A DNA stretch of 64,000 nt from Ureibacillus thermophilus. Its GTDB lineage: Bacteria; Bacillota; Bacilli; Bacillales_A; Planococcaceae. Positions 51,201 to 60,478 of this stretch are shown in pieces. How positions within the stretch are numbered: position 1 is the first letter of the stretch; every line of letters begins with the position of its first letter. Below the pieces are notes generated by a model that saw only the letters and a list, made by a program, of their open reading frames with translations, did no database searches and was not told the origin of the DNA. The position numbers and the translations under genes were made by a program. The stretch covers positions 1,130,567 to 1,194,566 of the forward strand of contig NZ_CP036528.1 of the NCBI RefSeq assembly GCF_004331915.1. Reading direction: 5' to 3'.

Positions 51201-52667
51201 TTGAAGCTCAAAAAATGGATTCAAACAACAGCAATGGCTACATTATTATTTGCAAGCGTCATGACGCCTGTAGCAAGCGCTGAAGAATCGCGTTCAATTG
51301 CTGATGAAAGTATATACGATTTATTAGTGGACCGTTATTTTAATGGGACAAATAAAAACGATGACAGTTCCAAAACCAATCCGAAAGATTTGTCCCAATT
51401 TGCCGGTGGGGATTTCCAAGGAATAAAGGATAGATTTTCACAAATTCAAGATATGGGATTTACGATTTTATCCCTTGGCTCAATTTTTGCCACAGAAACT
51501 TATGATGGCTCTTCTGTAACAAGCTATCAAACAATTGAGCCAAACTTTGGAACGGAAGAAGAGTTTAAGGAATTAGTCGAATATGTAAAGGATCACGGCA
51601 TGTCCGTGATGGTGGACTTTCCATTAACGAATGTCAGCGAAAATCACGAATGGGCAAAGGATGCATCTAAAGCTTCTTGGATTTTAAAAAGAGAAAATGG
51701 AAAAGTTCAATGGAATTTAAACAATAAAGATGTGCAACAAGCTTTAATCGATGCGGTCGTTGATTTTGTATCTGCCTATGACTTGGATGGCGTTCGTTTA
51801 ACTAATATTGGTGGGGCGGATACGGAATTTTTAAATGACGTGATTGCCGCCATTAAATCCATTGATGATTCCATTTATGTCATTTCCAATAGCGAGAGCG
51901 ATGCAAATTTTGATGCCAAATATTATGATGAAGTGAGCGACATTTTCCGCTATGCTTTCAAAAACGTGGATGAAGATACAGCGAATTTAATGAAATATTT
52001 TGATGCTTTTGCAAAGGGCGAAACAGATGTCCCTACACAAATTATGATTGACCATCTCAATACAGACCGATTTTTATATACAGCGGAAATTTATCCGCCA
52101 ACCCGTTTGAAAATGGTGCTGGGGGCGTCTTTATTGCTTCCTGGTGTTCCGGTGATGTCATATGCAACGGAAATTGCGGTAAACGGCCAAAAAGGTCCGG
52201 AAGCCCATCAACTTTATAATTTTAAAACGGATACAGAATTGAAAGATTATATAGGAAATATTTTAACATTAAGAAACGAATCGGAAACTCTTCGCAACGG
52301 CGAGTTTAAAATGATTCAAAACGAAGATGGATTAATTGTATTCCAACGCAAATCCGATAAAGAAAATTGGATTATTATTGCCAACAATACAAGCAAACGT
52401 CAAAAAATTGAAATTCCGAAAGAACTAGTGGGAGAAAACAAAGAGATTCGCGGAACGCTGGAAGGTGAAATTTTCCGCGAAGGCGATGACGGCGTCTTCC
52501 GAATTATTCAAGACCGGGAAACTGTTGAAATGTATCAAGTCATAGATGAACAAGGCATCAACATTTCCTATATGATTGCATTGGCACTAGTGTATATTAT
52601 TTTCATTGCCTTTGTTATAGCTTTAATTAAACGCGGAAAACGCAAACACAAAAATCAATCTCAATAA
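51201..52667 (+). CDS. Membrane-anchored GH13 (alpha-amylase)-like protein lacking catalytic residues
   Basis: 488 residues: signal peptide (cleavage near VASA-EES, ~27), a GH13 TIM-barrel (~35-390), a small beta domain (~395-455), one membrane helix (~467-485) and a basic tail. The barrel keeps the fold signature IYDLLVDRYFNG and DLDGVRL, but all GH13 active-site positions are changed. The nucleophile Asp of GxRxD is Thr201 (DGVRLTNIGG). The Glu of the GE motif is replaced in VISNSES (227-233). The transition-state Asp of DNHD is Asn287 (DHLNTDRF). So it is probably a carbohydrate-binding pseudoenzyme outside the cell. AAAGGAGAGGG before a TTG sets the start. A peptide ABC operon follows. 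Confidence 0.85.
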   Translation: MKLKKWIQTTAMATLLFASVMTPVASAEESRSIADESIYDLLVDRYFNGTNKNDDSSKTNPKDLSQFAGGDFQGIKDRFSQIQDMGFTILSLGSIFATETYDGSSVTSYQTIEPNFGTEEEFKELVEYVKDHGMSVMVDFPLTNVSENHEWAKDASKASWILKRENGKVQWNLNNKDVQQALIDAVVDFVSAYDLDGVRLTNIGGADTEFLNDVIAAIKSIDDSIYVISNSESDANFDAKYYDEVSDIFRYAFKNVDEDTANLMKYFDAFAKGETDVPTQIMIDHLNTDRFLYTAEIYPPTRLKMVLGASLLLPGVPVMSYATEIAVNGQKGPEAHQLYNFKTDTELKDYIGNILTLRNESETLRNGEFKMIQNEDGLIVFQRKSDKENWIIIANNTSKRQKIEIPKELVGENKEIRGTLEGEIFREGDDGVFRIIQDRETVEMYQVIDEQGINISYMIALALVYIIFIAFVIALIKRGKRKHKNQSQ

Positions 52668-52675
52668 TGGTAATG

Positions 52676-52712
52676 CAGCGAAACCGAATAATTAGGGTTT
52701 CGCTGTTTTTTT
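52676..52712 (+). terminator. Terminator of the GH13-like gene
   Basis: CAGCGAAACC pairs with GGTTTCGCTG, followed by seven T. Confidence 0.88.
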
Positions 52713-52806
52713 ATTTTTCCATTTTGAATGTAAGATAGTTAATGTTTTTTATCATCCATTCATACACTTCATTAAAATCAACTGCAAGGAAAGGAGACTC
52801 TCCCAA

Positions 52807-53805
52807 ATGGATTTGTTGACTGTTCGAAATTTGCATGTCGGATTCCGTATCAACGATGAGTTTTATGATGCAGTAGATGGAGTTTCCTTTACATTAAAAA
52901 ACAATGAAATACTTGCCATTGTCGGGGAGTCAGGTTGCGGGAAAAGCACCCTTGCAACTTCTATCATCGGACTTCATCATGAGAGAAATGTGCGGGTAAC
53001 GGGAGAAATCCTTTTCAAGGAGCGCAATCTTCTGGAATGTACCGAAGAGGAAATGAACGAGATTCGCGGTGCTGAAATCGCGATGATTTTCCAAGATCCT
53101 TTATCCGCCTTAAATCCTTTGATGCGGATCGGGGAACAAATTGAAGAAGCGTTGATCTATCACACTGACTTCACAAAAGAGGAGCGGGAAGAGAGAGTTT
53201 TACAGTTGCTAAAACAGGTCGGCATCTCAAGAGCTGAACAGGTGGCAAGGCAATTTCCTCATCAGTTGTCAGGGGGAATGAGGCAGCGGGTGATAATTGC
53301 CATGGCCATCTCATGCAAACCGAAAATCATTATTGCCGATGAACCGACGACTGCTTTAGATGTAACGATACAGGCGCAAATTTTAGATTTGATGAAAGAA
53401 CTGCAAGCTGAAACAGGTGCAGGCATTATATTAATCACCCATGATTTAGGGGTCGTGGCAGAAATGGCCGACCGGGTATTGGTCATGTATGCAGGTGAAA
53501 TCATTGAAGAAGCCCCAGTAAAAAAATTATTGAGCCAGCCAAAACATCCTTATACACGTTTATTATTCCACTCGATGCCACAACTTCACTCCACAAACGA
53601 ACACCTCCATGTTATTGAAGGAATGGTTCCATCGCTGATTCATTTGCCGAGAACTGGATGCAGATTTGCCCACCGCATTCCATGGATTCCAAACGAAGCT
53701 CATGAAGAACATCCAACATTTCATCAAATTTCAAAGGACCATTTTGTCAAATGCACGTGCTGGAAATTTTTCCGGTTTCGGGAGGAAAAGGGGGAAGCAA
53801 GTTGA
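52807..53805 (+). CDS. oppD: Oligopeptide ABC transporter ATPase (OppD/DppD type)
   Basis: 332 residues. Walker A GESGCGKST (~38-46), Q-loop MIFQDPLSALNP, signature QLSGGMRQR (~153) and Walker B IIIADEPTTALD. The oligopeptide-type C-terminal extension follows (HPYTRLLFHSMPQL, then a Cys-containing stretch GCRFAHRIP ... FVKCTCW), which in homologues holds a Cys cluster. GGAAAGGAGA precedes the ATG. Its TGA overlaps the TTG of oppF. First of five genes; gene order D-F-B-C-A is complete here. Confidence 0.9.
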   Translation: MDLLTVRNLHVGFRINDEFYDAVDGVSFTLKNNEILAIVGESGCGKSTLATSIIGLHHERNVRVTGEILFKERNLLECTEEEMNEIRGAEIAMIFQDPLSALNPLMRIGEQIEEALIYHTDFTKEEREERVLQLLKQVGISRAEQVARQFPHQLSGGMRQRVIIAMAISCKPKIIIADEPTTALDVTIQAQILDLMKELQAETGAGIILITHDLGVVAEMADRVLVMYAGEIIEEAPVKKLLSQPKHPYTRLLFHSMPQLHSTNEHLHVIEGMVPSLIHLPRTGCRFAHRIPWIPNEAHEEHPTFHQISKDHFVKCTCWKFFRFREEKGEAS

Positions 53806-54746
53806 GCTTCATGCAAGTCGTTGATTTAAAAGTGCATTATCCGATTCGCGGGGGATTTTTTAATTCCATCATTGATTGGGTGTATGCAATAGACGGCATT
53901 GATATGGAATTAGAAAAAGGAAAAACATACGGGCTGGTGGGGGAGTCGGGCTGCGGAAAATCGACAACAGGAAAAGCAATCATTGGCCTTGAGAAAATCA
54001 CATCGGGAAAAATTTTTTTTGAAGGGGAAGATGTGACAAAGGAGAGGAAATCCCGCACCTCCCATTTTCACCGGGAAGTGCAAATGATTTTCCAAGATTC
54101 CCATTCGAGCTTAAACCCGAGAAAGCAGATTCGTGATATTTTGGCAGAACCGATTCGGAATTTTTTAAATTTAACGCCGCATGAAGAACGGAAAAAGATT
54201 GATGAACTCCTTGAAATCGTCGGATTGCCGAGCGAATCGAAAGAGAAATACCCCCACGAATTTTCAGGAGGGCAAAAACAGCGGATTAATATTGCAAGAG
54301 CCCTTGCCACCAATCCAAAGCTAATCATTGCCGATGAGCCGGTTTCCGCCCTTGATTTGTCCGTACAGGCGCAAGTGCTTAACTTCATGAAGGATGTACA
54401 AAAGAAATTTGGATTAACGTATTTATTCATTTCCCACGATTTAGGCGTTGTAAAGCATATGTGCGACTATATTTACATCATGTATAAAGGAAGATTTGTA
54501 GAGTGCGGTACGAAGAAAGATATTTACGAAAATCCGAAACATCTTTATACGAAGCGACTTCTTGCATCCATTCCATCGCTAATACCGGTTGGGAGAGAAA
54601 AGCGAAAGCAGGCAAGGCAAGAGTTTGAAAAAGTATATGAACAGCATATTCATAAAGCCTTTGATGAAAATGGACGAGTGTTTGATTTAATTCCGATTTC
54701 CAACACCCATTATGTTTCGGCGGCGAGCGCAAAGGAGGTCGTGTAA
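53802..54746 (+). CDS. oppF: Oligopeptide ABC transporter ATPase (OppF/DppF type)
   Basis: 314 residues, second ATPase of the heterodimer. Walker A GESGCGKST (~44-52), MIFQDSHSSLNPRKQ, signature FSGGQKQR (~153) and Walker B LIIADEPVSALD. The C-terminus has the family motif PKHLYTKRLLASIPSL. I chose TTG 53802, which forms a TTGA overlap with the oppD stop and has AAGGGGGAAG upstream; ATG 53811 is the alternative. Confidence 0.88.
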   Translation: MSFMQVVDLKVHYPIRGGFFNSIIDWVYAIDGIDMELEKGKTYGLVGESGCGKSTTGKAIIGLEKITSGKIFFEGEDVTKERKSRTSHFHREVQMIFQDSHSSLNPRKQIRDILAEPIRNFLNLTPHEERKKIDELLEIVGLPSESKEKYPHEFSGGQKQRINIARALATNPKLIIADEPVSALDLSVQAQVLNFMKDVQKKFGLTYLFISHDLGVVKHMCDYIYIMYKGRFVECGTKKDIYENPKHLYTKRLLASIPSLIPVGREKRKQARQEFEKVYEQHIHKAFDENGRVFDLIPISNTHYVSAASAKEVV

Positions 54747-55709
54747 ATGTGGAAAACGATTGTGCGGCGTTTGCTCCTGATGATTCCTCAGTTAATGGCC
54801 CTAAGCATCATCGTGTTTGTGATGGCGAAGATGATGCCGGGGGACCCGTTTACAGGCATGATTACGCCGGAAACAGACCCTGAGCGGATAGAAGAGTTAA
54901 AAGAAGAGTTGGGATTAAATGATCCGCTGCCAGTGCAGTATGTCCAATGGGTGAAAAATGCGCTGAAAGGGGATTTTGGCATGAGCTATACCTTTCAGCG
55001 GGATGTGGCTTCCTTGATTGGGGAGCGGGCGATGAACACTTTTTGGCTGTCTTTTGTCAGCGTTATTTTGTTGTATTTGATTGCCATACCATTAGGGATT
55101 TTGGCGGGGCGATACCAACAATCGAGGTTGGATAAATTCATTGTGTTTTATAGCTTCATCACCTATGCCATTCCAACCTTTGTGCTTTCCTTATTGTTTT
55201 TATATATTTTCGGCTATACATTGCAATGGTTTCCAACAGGAGGCAGCGTTGATGTGGAAGTTGAACCAGGAACTATCCAATACATATGGAACCGATTTTA
55301 CCACATCCTCCTTCCAGCCATTACCTATGCCATTTTAGGTACGACCGGAGTCATCCAATATTTGCGTTCGGAAATCATTGATGCGAAAACGATGGATTAT
55401 GTAAGAACCGCCAAAAGTAAAGGCGTTCCGATGAGAAAAATTTATACGAAGCACATTTTTCGAAACTCCTTTATTCCGATTGCGGCTTTTTTAGGATTTA
55501 CCATTACCGGTCTTCTTGGCGGGTCGATTTTTATTGAAACGATTTTCGGCTATCCCGGAATGGGACAATTGTTTGTTCAATCCATTGCCTCAAGGGATTA
55601 CAGCGTGATTTGTGCTTTAGTCATGTTATATGGGTTTTTGACGTTGCTTGGAAGCCTTCTTTCAGACATTATTTTAAGCATTGTGGATCCTCGCATTCGC
55701 ATTGAATAG
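54747..55709 (+). CDS. oppB: Oligopeptide ABC transporter permease (OppB/DppB type)
   Basis: 320 residues, six membrane helices. The N-terminal segment MWKTIVRRLLLMIPQLMALS and the 'PGDPF' stretch are typical of this permease, and the EAA loop that docks on the ATPase is YVRTAKSKGVPMRKIYTKHI (~219-238). AAAGGAGG stands before the ATG, which directly abuts the oppF stop. Confidence 0.9.
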   Translation: MWKTIVRRLLLMIPQLMALSIIVFVMAKMMPGDPFTGMITPETDPERIEELKEELGLNDPLPVQYVQWVKNALKGDFGMSYTFQRDVASLIGERAMNTFWLSFVSVILLYLIAIPLGILAGRYQQSRLDKFIVFYSFITYAIPTFVLSLLFLYIFGYTLQWFPTGGSVDVEVEPGTIQYIWNRFYHILLPAITYAILGTTGVIQYLRSEIIDAKTMDYVRTAKSKGVPMRKIYTKHIFRNSFIPIAAFLGFTITGLLGGSIFIETIFGYPGMGQLFVQSIASRDYSVICALVMLYGFLTLLGSLLSDIILSIVDPRIRIE

Positions 55710-55730
55710 AGAAGAGAGGATGGTGGAACA

Positions 55731-56612
55731 ATGAGACGTAAGAAGAAAAGATACCGCAAAAAAGGCCGCAATGTGGTGTTCCGCGAATTTCAAAAGGATA
55801 AAATCGCCATGGTTTCCCTCATATTATTAGTAATTTTTATTTTCTTTGTTTTTATCGCTTCTCTTTTCATCGACCAAGAAGCATTGATGCGCATTAATTT
55901 ATATGACCGCTATAGTCCGCCGGGGGAAAAGTATATACTTGGCGCAGACCAGGGGGGCAAAGATATTTTAGGACAATTAATTATCGGCGCGAGAAACTCC
56001 ATTCTCATCGCTCTTGCCATTACCCTTTTGACCAGCTTGATTGGCATTGTGGTAGGGCTCATTTGCGGCTATTTCGGTGGATGGGTTGATCATATCATCA
56101 TGAGAATCATTGATTTTTTCGTTACAATCCCATCGCTATTGTTCATTATTGTTTTTGTAACCCTTGTGCCGAAATATACAGTCACTTCTTTCATATTGAC
56201 TATGAGCCTCTTTTTATGGACAGGAACGGCGCGTCTTGTTCGGTCCAAGGCTTTGTCTGAAAGCAAAAGGGATTATGTGAGCGCATCGAAAACTCTTGGT
56301 ACAAGCGATTTTGTCATCATTCGGCGGGAAGTTGCGCCGAATTTAAGTTCCTTATTAATTGTCGAAATGACGTTGAATTTTGCAGGCAATGTCGGAATTG
56401 AAACGGGCTTGTCTTACTTAGGATTTGGACTGCCGCCAACGACTTCTTCATTGGGAACTTTGGTAAGTTACGCAAACAATCCAGCTGTATTGCAGCAGTA
56501 TTGGTGGGTATGGCTTCCGGCATCTTTATTGATTTTATTTATGATGTTGGCCATCAATTATATCGGCCAAGCATTAAGAAGATCTGTAGATGTGAAGCAG
56601 CGGTTAGGTTAA
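55731..56612 (+). CDS. oppC: Oligopeptide ABC transporter permease (OppC/DppC type)
   Basis: 293 residues. A basic N-terminus (MRRKKKRYRKKGRNV) precedes the first helix (~25-45), then an extracellular loop with LGADQGGKDILGQLIIGARN (family: LGTDxxGRDxxSRxxxG), and further helices. The EAA loop is YVSASKTLGTSDFVIIRREV. GAGAGGATGG precedes the ATG. The partner of OppB in the pore. Confidence 0.9.
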   Translation: MRRKKKRYRKKGRNVVFREFQKDKIAMVSLILLVIFIFFVFIASLFIDQEALMRINLYDRYSPPGEKYILGADQGGKDILGQLIIGARNSILIALAITLLTSLIGIVVGLICGYFGGWVDHIIMRIIDFFVTIPSLLFIIVFVTLVPKYTVTSFILTMSLFLWTGTARLVRSKALSESKRDYVSASKTLGTSDFVIIRREVAPNLSSLLIVEMTLNFAGNVGIETGLSYLGFGLPPTTSSLGTLVSYANNPAVLQQYWWVWLPASLLILFMMLAINYIGQALRRSVDVKQRLG

Positions 56613-56643
56613 TGAAATATCGACAGCATCAAGGGAGGACATC

Positions 56644-58374
56644 ATGAGACGAATACTTTTACTTTGCTTTGCAATCGTATTGATGACAGCACTGACTGGT
56701 TCAAATGTTTATTCCAAAAATGTGATGCTGCCAACATCTGTCACAAACGAAGGAACACCCATCAAAGGAGGCATTTTAAAAGTAGGAATTGTAAAAGACG
56801 AGCCTTTCCAGGGGGTGTTTTTGGCGGAACTTTATGAAAACCGATACGACGCGGCAATTATGAGTTATGCTTCTAATTCCATTTTTGAAATGGATGGGGA
56901 TTTTTTAATTAATGATGAAGGCATTGCATCAATGGATGTGGACCAAAAGGAGAATAAGGTGACCATTACCATCCGGAAAGGTGTGCGATGGTCCGATGGA
57001 GAGCCGCTGAAAATAGAAGATTTAATTTTGCCTTATGAAATCATTGCCCATCCGGATTATACGGGCGTCCGCTACGATACGGAATTTAGAAATATCATCG
57101 GGGTGGAAGAATATCATGAAGGAAAAGCCGATACCATCTCCGGCATCCGAAAAATCGATGACCACACTTTGGAAATCCGATTCAAAAAGTTGTCGCCTGC
57201 GATATTTTCCGGCGGTGATGGATTATGGACTTATGCGGCGCCAAGTCATCAGCTGAAAGGCATTCCTGTTAAGAAGTTGATAGAATCTGACGCCGTGCGA
57301 AAAAATCCTGTGACATTGGGGCCTTTTAAATTCCATAAAATTGTTCCCGGCGAATCGGTGCAGTTTGTGAAAAATCCATACTATTGGAAAGGCGAACCGA
57401 AGTTGGACGGCGTATTTGTGGAAGTCGTTCCATCCAGCTCTGTGTCTGTTGCCATTGGCTCAGGAAAGTATGATATCGTTACAGGATTCAGTGCAACGAA
57501 ATGGCCGGAAATCCAAAAGTATGACAATATTGATATTTTAGGACGTCCTGAATTATATTACTCTTATTTAGGATTCAAGCTGGGAAAATGGGATCCGAAA
57601 ACTCGGGAAGTAGTGACGGATTTAAATTCGACGCCAGTGGGAGACCAAGCTTTAAGGCAGGCGATGGGGTACGCATTAGATGTGGAAGCGGTATGCGAAG
57701 TGCTCTTTTTCAATTTCCGGCAAAGAGCCAATTCTTTAATTCCACCAGCCTTTAAAACTTATCACGATGCAAGTGTTAAAGGATATACTTATGATCCGGA
57801 AAAAGCAAAGAAAATTTTAGATAAGGCCGGCTATATTGACATTGATGGAGATGGATTTAGGGAAGATCCAAAGGGAAATAAACTGGAAATTAAATTTGCT
57901 ACAATGGCTGGCGATACGATACAAGATGAAATTGCCGCCTATTATTTGCAAAACTGGCGCGATGTGGGGTTAAATGTCACGCTGACGAACGGAAGACCGA
58001 TTGAAGTTAATGCTTTTTATGACAAGGTGGAGGCAGATGATCCGGATATTCATGTTTTTATGGCTGCATGGGGAACAGGAACAAACCCTTCGCCTTCAGG
58101 GCTGTATGGAAAATCGGATGCCTTTAACTTTAGCCGTTATACTTCGAAGTTTTTAGAGGAAACGATTCAAAAAATTGATTCTCCGGAAGCCTTTGACCAA
58201 TCCTACCGAGCGGAGCAGTTCCGCATTTGGCAGCAATACATGGCGGAAAAAGCGCCGGTGATTCCTCTTCAATTCAGCTATGAAATCGTTCCGGTAAATA
58301 AACGGGTGAAATATTACAGCATCGATTATGAAAATCCGGTCGAATTGCATGAAATTGAGTTGTTGGAAAAATAG
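56644..58374 (+). CDS. oppA: Oligopeptide-binding protein (OppA/DppA family) with a Ser in place of the lipobox Cys
   Basis: 576 residues, extracellular substrate-binding protein of family 5. The mature part shows VTITIRKGVRWSDGEPLKIE (family: LRxGVKFHDGxP) and, further on, DLNSTPVGDQALRQAMGYAL. The signal segment MRRILLLCFAIVLMTALTGS would be a lipoprotein signal ending in LTGC in most Gram-positive relatives, but here position 20 is Ser (TCA). Without the Cys it cannot be lipidated; cleavage by signal peptidase I near NVYS-K is possible. AAGGGAGG precedes the ATG. Last gene of the operon; a terminator lies ~145 bp on. Confidence 0.88.
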   Translation: MRRILLLCFAIVLMTALTGSNVYSKNVMLPTSVTNEGTPIKGGILKVGIVKDEPFQGVFLAELYENRYDAAIMSYASNSIFEMDGDFLINDEGIASMDVDQKENKVTITIRKGVRWSDGEPLKIEDLILPYEIIAHPDYTGVRYDTEFRNIIGVEEYHEGKADTISGIRKIDDHTLEIRFKKLSPAIFSGGDGLWTYAAPSHQLKGIPVKKLIESDAVRKNPVTLGPFKFHKIVPGESVQFVKNPYYWKGEPKLDGVFVEVVPSSSVSVAIGSGKYDIVTGFSATKWPEIQKYDNIDILGRPELYYSYLGFKLGKWDPKTREVVTDLNSTPVGDQALRQAMGYALDVEAVCEVLFFNFRQRANSLIPPAFKTYHDASVKGYTYDPEKAKKILDKAGYIDIDGDGFREDPKGNKLEIKFATMAGDTIQDEIAAYYLQNWRDVGLNVTLTNGRPIEVNAFYDKVEADDPDIHVFMAAWGTGTNPSPSGLYGKSDAFNFSRYTSKFLEETIQKIDSPEAFDQSYRAEQFRIWQQYMAEKAPVIPLQFSYEIVPVNKRVKYYSIDYENPVELHEIELLEK

Positions 58375-58380
58375 GTGATA

Positions 58381-58464
58381 TGTTCATAAAAACTGTCGAT
58401 ATTGTCACAAAACTAGGTAATATGTTCACAAAAAATGTCAATATTGACATAAATACCGAGAAAA
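58381..58464 (+). repeat. Four 21-bp units with core TGTTCAYAAAA / TTGWCAYAAA
   Basis: Units begin at 58381, 58402, 58423 and 58444, exactly 21 bp apart. They open TGTTCATAAAAA, TTGTCACAAAAC, TGTTCACAAAAA and TTGACATAAATA; odd and even units resemble each other, giving a 42-bp higher period. The block lies right after the oppA stop and before its terminator. The core recalls the TTGTCACAA motif at 51083, on the other side of the operon. Confidence 0.6.
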
Positions 58465-58516
58465 AAGTGTTGATTTCCTGTAAATTAAAAAATTTTAAAG
58501 AGGTTGGGACAAATCT

Positions 58517-58558
58517 AAAAAAACATCATTTTCTCTTTGGAGAAAATGATGTTTTTTT
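58517..58558 (+). terminator. opp operon terminator
   Basis: AAACATCATTTTCT pairs with AGAAAATGATGTTT around a CTTTGG loop, followed by T-run; the A-run allows use from both sides (yitS converges). Confidence 0.88.
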
Positions 58559-58627
58559 GATATGTTATCAAAACTTTTTCAACTGGCCCTTTAATTTTTT
58601 GTTTATGTCCCAGCCCCTTTTAAATTT

Positions 58628-59485
58628 TTATTCTTTATAATCTTGATCCGTAAAGAAAATGGCTAATGTGCCTGGGCCGGAATGGGAGCCTATAACGGCG
58701 CCTACCATCGTTACATCAAAACCTTTTGGATGAAGTTTAGCTTCAATTAACTTTTTCAATTCTTCTACCGTTTCTAAGTCATCCCCATGGGAGATGCCGA
58801 CAATTTTATTTGAAAAATCTCCGCCTCGTTCAGCCATCATTTCGACCATTCGGGCAAGAGCTTTCTTTCTTCCTCTTACTTTTTCAAGAGGAATGAGTTT
58901 TCCATCTTCCACGTGCAAAATTGGTTTAATGCTCATCAGTCCGCCGAAAAATGCGCTGGATTTGGAAATTCGTCCGCCTCTTGCTAAATAATCAAGATTT
59001 TCAACAGTGAAAATATGCTGCATATGGTTTGCATAGTTTTCCACTTTTTCTGCAAGTTCATCAAAAGGCACGCCAGCATCTCTTAATTCCACAGCTTTTT
59101 TTACCACTAGCCCTTGTCCAAGGGATGCGCATTTTGTATCAATAATGTTTAATTTAAAATCAGGATATTTTTCCCGCAGCTGCTCGGCAATCATGACCGC
59201 TGTGTTATAAGTGCCTGAAAGTTGGGAAGAAAAGCTGATATAAATCCCTTCTTCGCCTTCTTTTGCGTATTTTTCAAATGTATTGTAAAAATCTTCTGGC
59301 GATACTTGGGATGTTTTAGGTGCTGCTCCTTTTCTCATTTCATCATAAAATTCTTTTAAATCGACGCCAATGATGTCTGGATATTCCTGATTATTTAGAT
59401 GGACTCTTAAAGGGAATAAAACCACATCATGCTCATCAAAAAATTTTTTTGGCAAATCGCTACCGCTATCTGTAAATAGTATCAT
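58628..59485 (-). CDS. yitS: DegV-family fatty-acid-binding protein (YitS-like)
   Basis: 285 residues. The DegV fold binds a long-chain fatty acid; in Firmicutes one class (FakB) presents the fatty acid to the kinase FakA. Motifs seen: ILFTDSGSDLP at the N-terminus, KTSQVSPEDF, ISFSSQLSGTYNTA, and RISKSSAFFGGLMSIKPIL. The position next to yitU, yitV and yitW matches B. subtilis yitS. GGAAAGGAGAG stands before the ATG. It converges on the opp operon. Confidence 0.85.
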   Translation of the reverse strand: MILFTDSGSDLPKKFFDEHDVVLFPLRVHLNNQEYPDIIGVDLKEFYDEMRKGAAPKTSQVSPEDFYNTFEKYAKEGEEGIYISFSSQLSGTYNTAVMIAEQLREKYPDFKLNIIDTKCASLGQGLVVKKAVELRDAGVPFDELAEKVENYANHMQHIFTVENLDYLARGGRISKSSAFFGGLMSIKPILHVEDGKLIPLEKVRGRKKALARMVEMMAERGGDFSNKIVGISHGDDLETVEELKKLIEAKLHPKGFDVTMVGAVIGSHSGPGTLAIFFTDQDYKE

Positions 59486-59561
59486 TTTGCTCTCCTTTCC
59501 ATCTTACCCTTCACAAAATTTGGTAAGAAGGGTGTGTCTTGATGATGGAATCAAATCCTCA

Positions 59562-60371
59562 TTATGTTAATTTTAATCGTTCTATTAAGAAATTGGCAAT
59601 GCCGTCTTCATTATTTGTTCCGGTTACTTCATTGGCGATGCTTTTTAATTCTTGGATGCCATTGCCCATCGCGACCCCAATGCCTGCATAATCAATCATT
59701 TCTAAATCGTTGTCTTCATCTCCAAAGGCGATGATGCGCTCCCTTGGAATTCCCAAGTATTTCGCAATTAGTGAAACGCCGATAGCTTTGTTCAATCCTT
59801 TTCTCACCACTTCAATAATGTTGAAAGGTGCACCCCAGCGCCGATGTTCAATGAGTTCCGCATGTACTTCCTGCAAATGCTGACGAATCAAGGGCACGTT
59901 CGTTTCAGCGGCATGAATCAATAAGCTCGTCGGATTTTCATTTAAGTTTCCACGCAAATTCCCGATAGTTACTTTTGGGTTTCCCATTTTAAATATATCC
60001 ATCATTCGTTGGTCTTCCACATGAATATACACATCATCAATCACTTCTGCAATTAAGTTTTTGTATTGATATTTATCAACAGAGTCAATAACATTGTGCA
60101 CCACTTTCATATCAATGGGGGTGTGAATGACTTGCCAAGAAGGATTTTTCGGGTGATGTATATAAGCTCCGTTGAAGTTTACAATCGGAGTCGTTAAATC
60201 TAATTCCTGATAATAAAGATTGCTTGCCCGGAATGGTCTTCCAGTGGCAATCATCACATGATGACCGGCTTCTTTCGCTTTCATCAATGTTTGTTTTGTT
60301 TTTGGAGAGATGGTCTGATTATCTGTCAGTAAAGTACCATCCAAGTCCAATACAATTAAATGTTGTTTCAT
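59562..60371 (-). CDS. yitU: HAD-superfamily (Cof type) sugar-phosphatase (YitU-like)
   Basis: 269 residues of HAD subfamily IIB. The nucleophile motif is LDLDGTLLT (~5-13), motif II IATGRP (~43), Lys in motif III and the metal-binding AFGDEDNDLEMI (~208-219). Members dephosphorylate sugar phosphates or, in the case of B. subtilis YitU, the FMN precursor ARPP. ATG 60371 (AAAGGGG upstream) is chosen over an in-frame start 18 codons earlier, which would overlap the divergent promoter region. Confidence 0.87.
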   Translation of the reverse strand: MKQHLIVLDLDGTLLTDNQTISPKTKQTLMKAKEAGHHVMIATGRPFRASNLYYQELDLTTPIVNFNGAYIHHPKNPSWQVIHTPIDMKVVHNVIDSVDKYQYKNLIAEVIDDVYIHVEDQRMMDIFKMGNPKVTIGNLRGNLNENPTSLLIHAAETNVPLIRQHLQEVHAELIEHRRWGAPFNIIEVVRKGLNKAIGVSLIAKYLGIPRERIIAFGDEDNDLEMIDYAGIGVAMGNGIQELKSIANEVTGTNNEDGIANFLIERLKLT

Positions 60372-60478
60372 CGAAAGTCCCCTTTCTGTTTTTACGATTT
60401 TATCGCGGCCTTTTGAATTCGTCAAAATTTATCATTTTTGGTAACATTACTAAAGATAGGTTTGAAGGAGTGAGGTTA

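Noticed and set aside
52807-58374. A metal or nickel importer instead of a peptide importer
   Set aside because: The family-5 binding protein and Opp/Dpp-type ATPases can serve nickel as well, but no nickel-specific context (urease, His-rich binding protein) is seen; substrate remains open.
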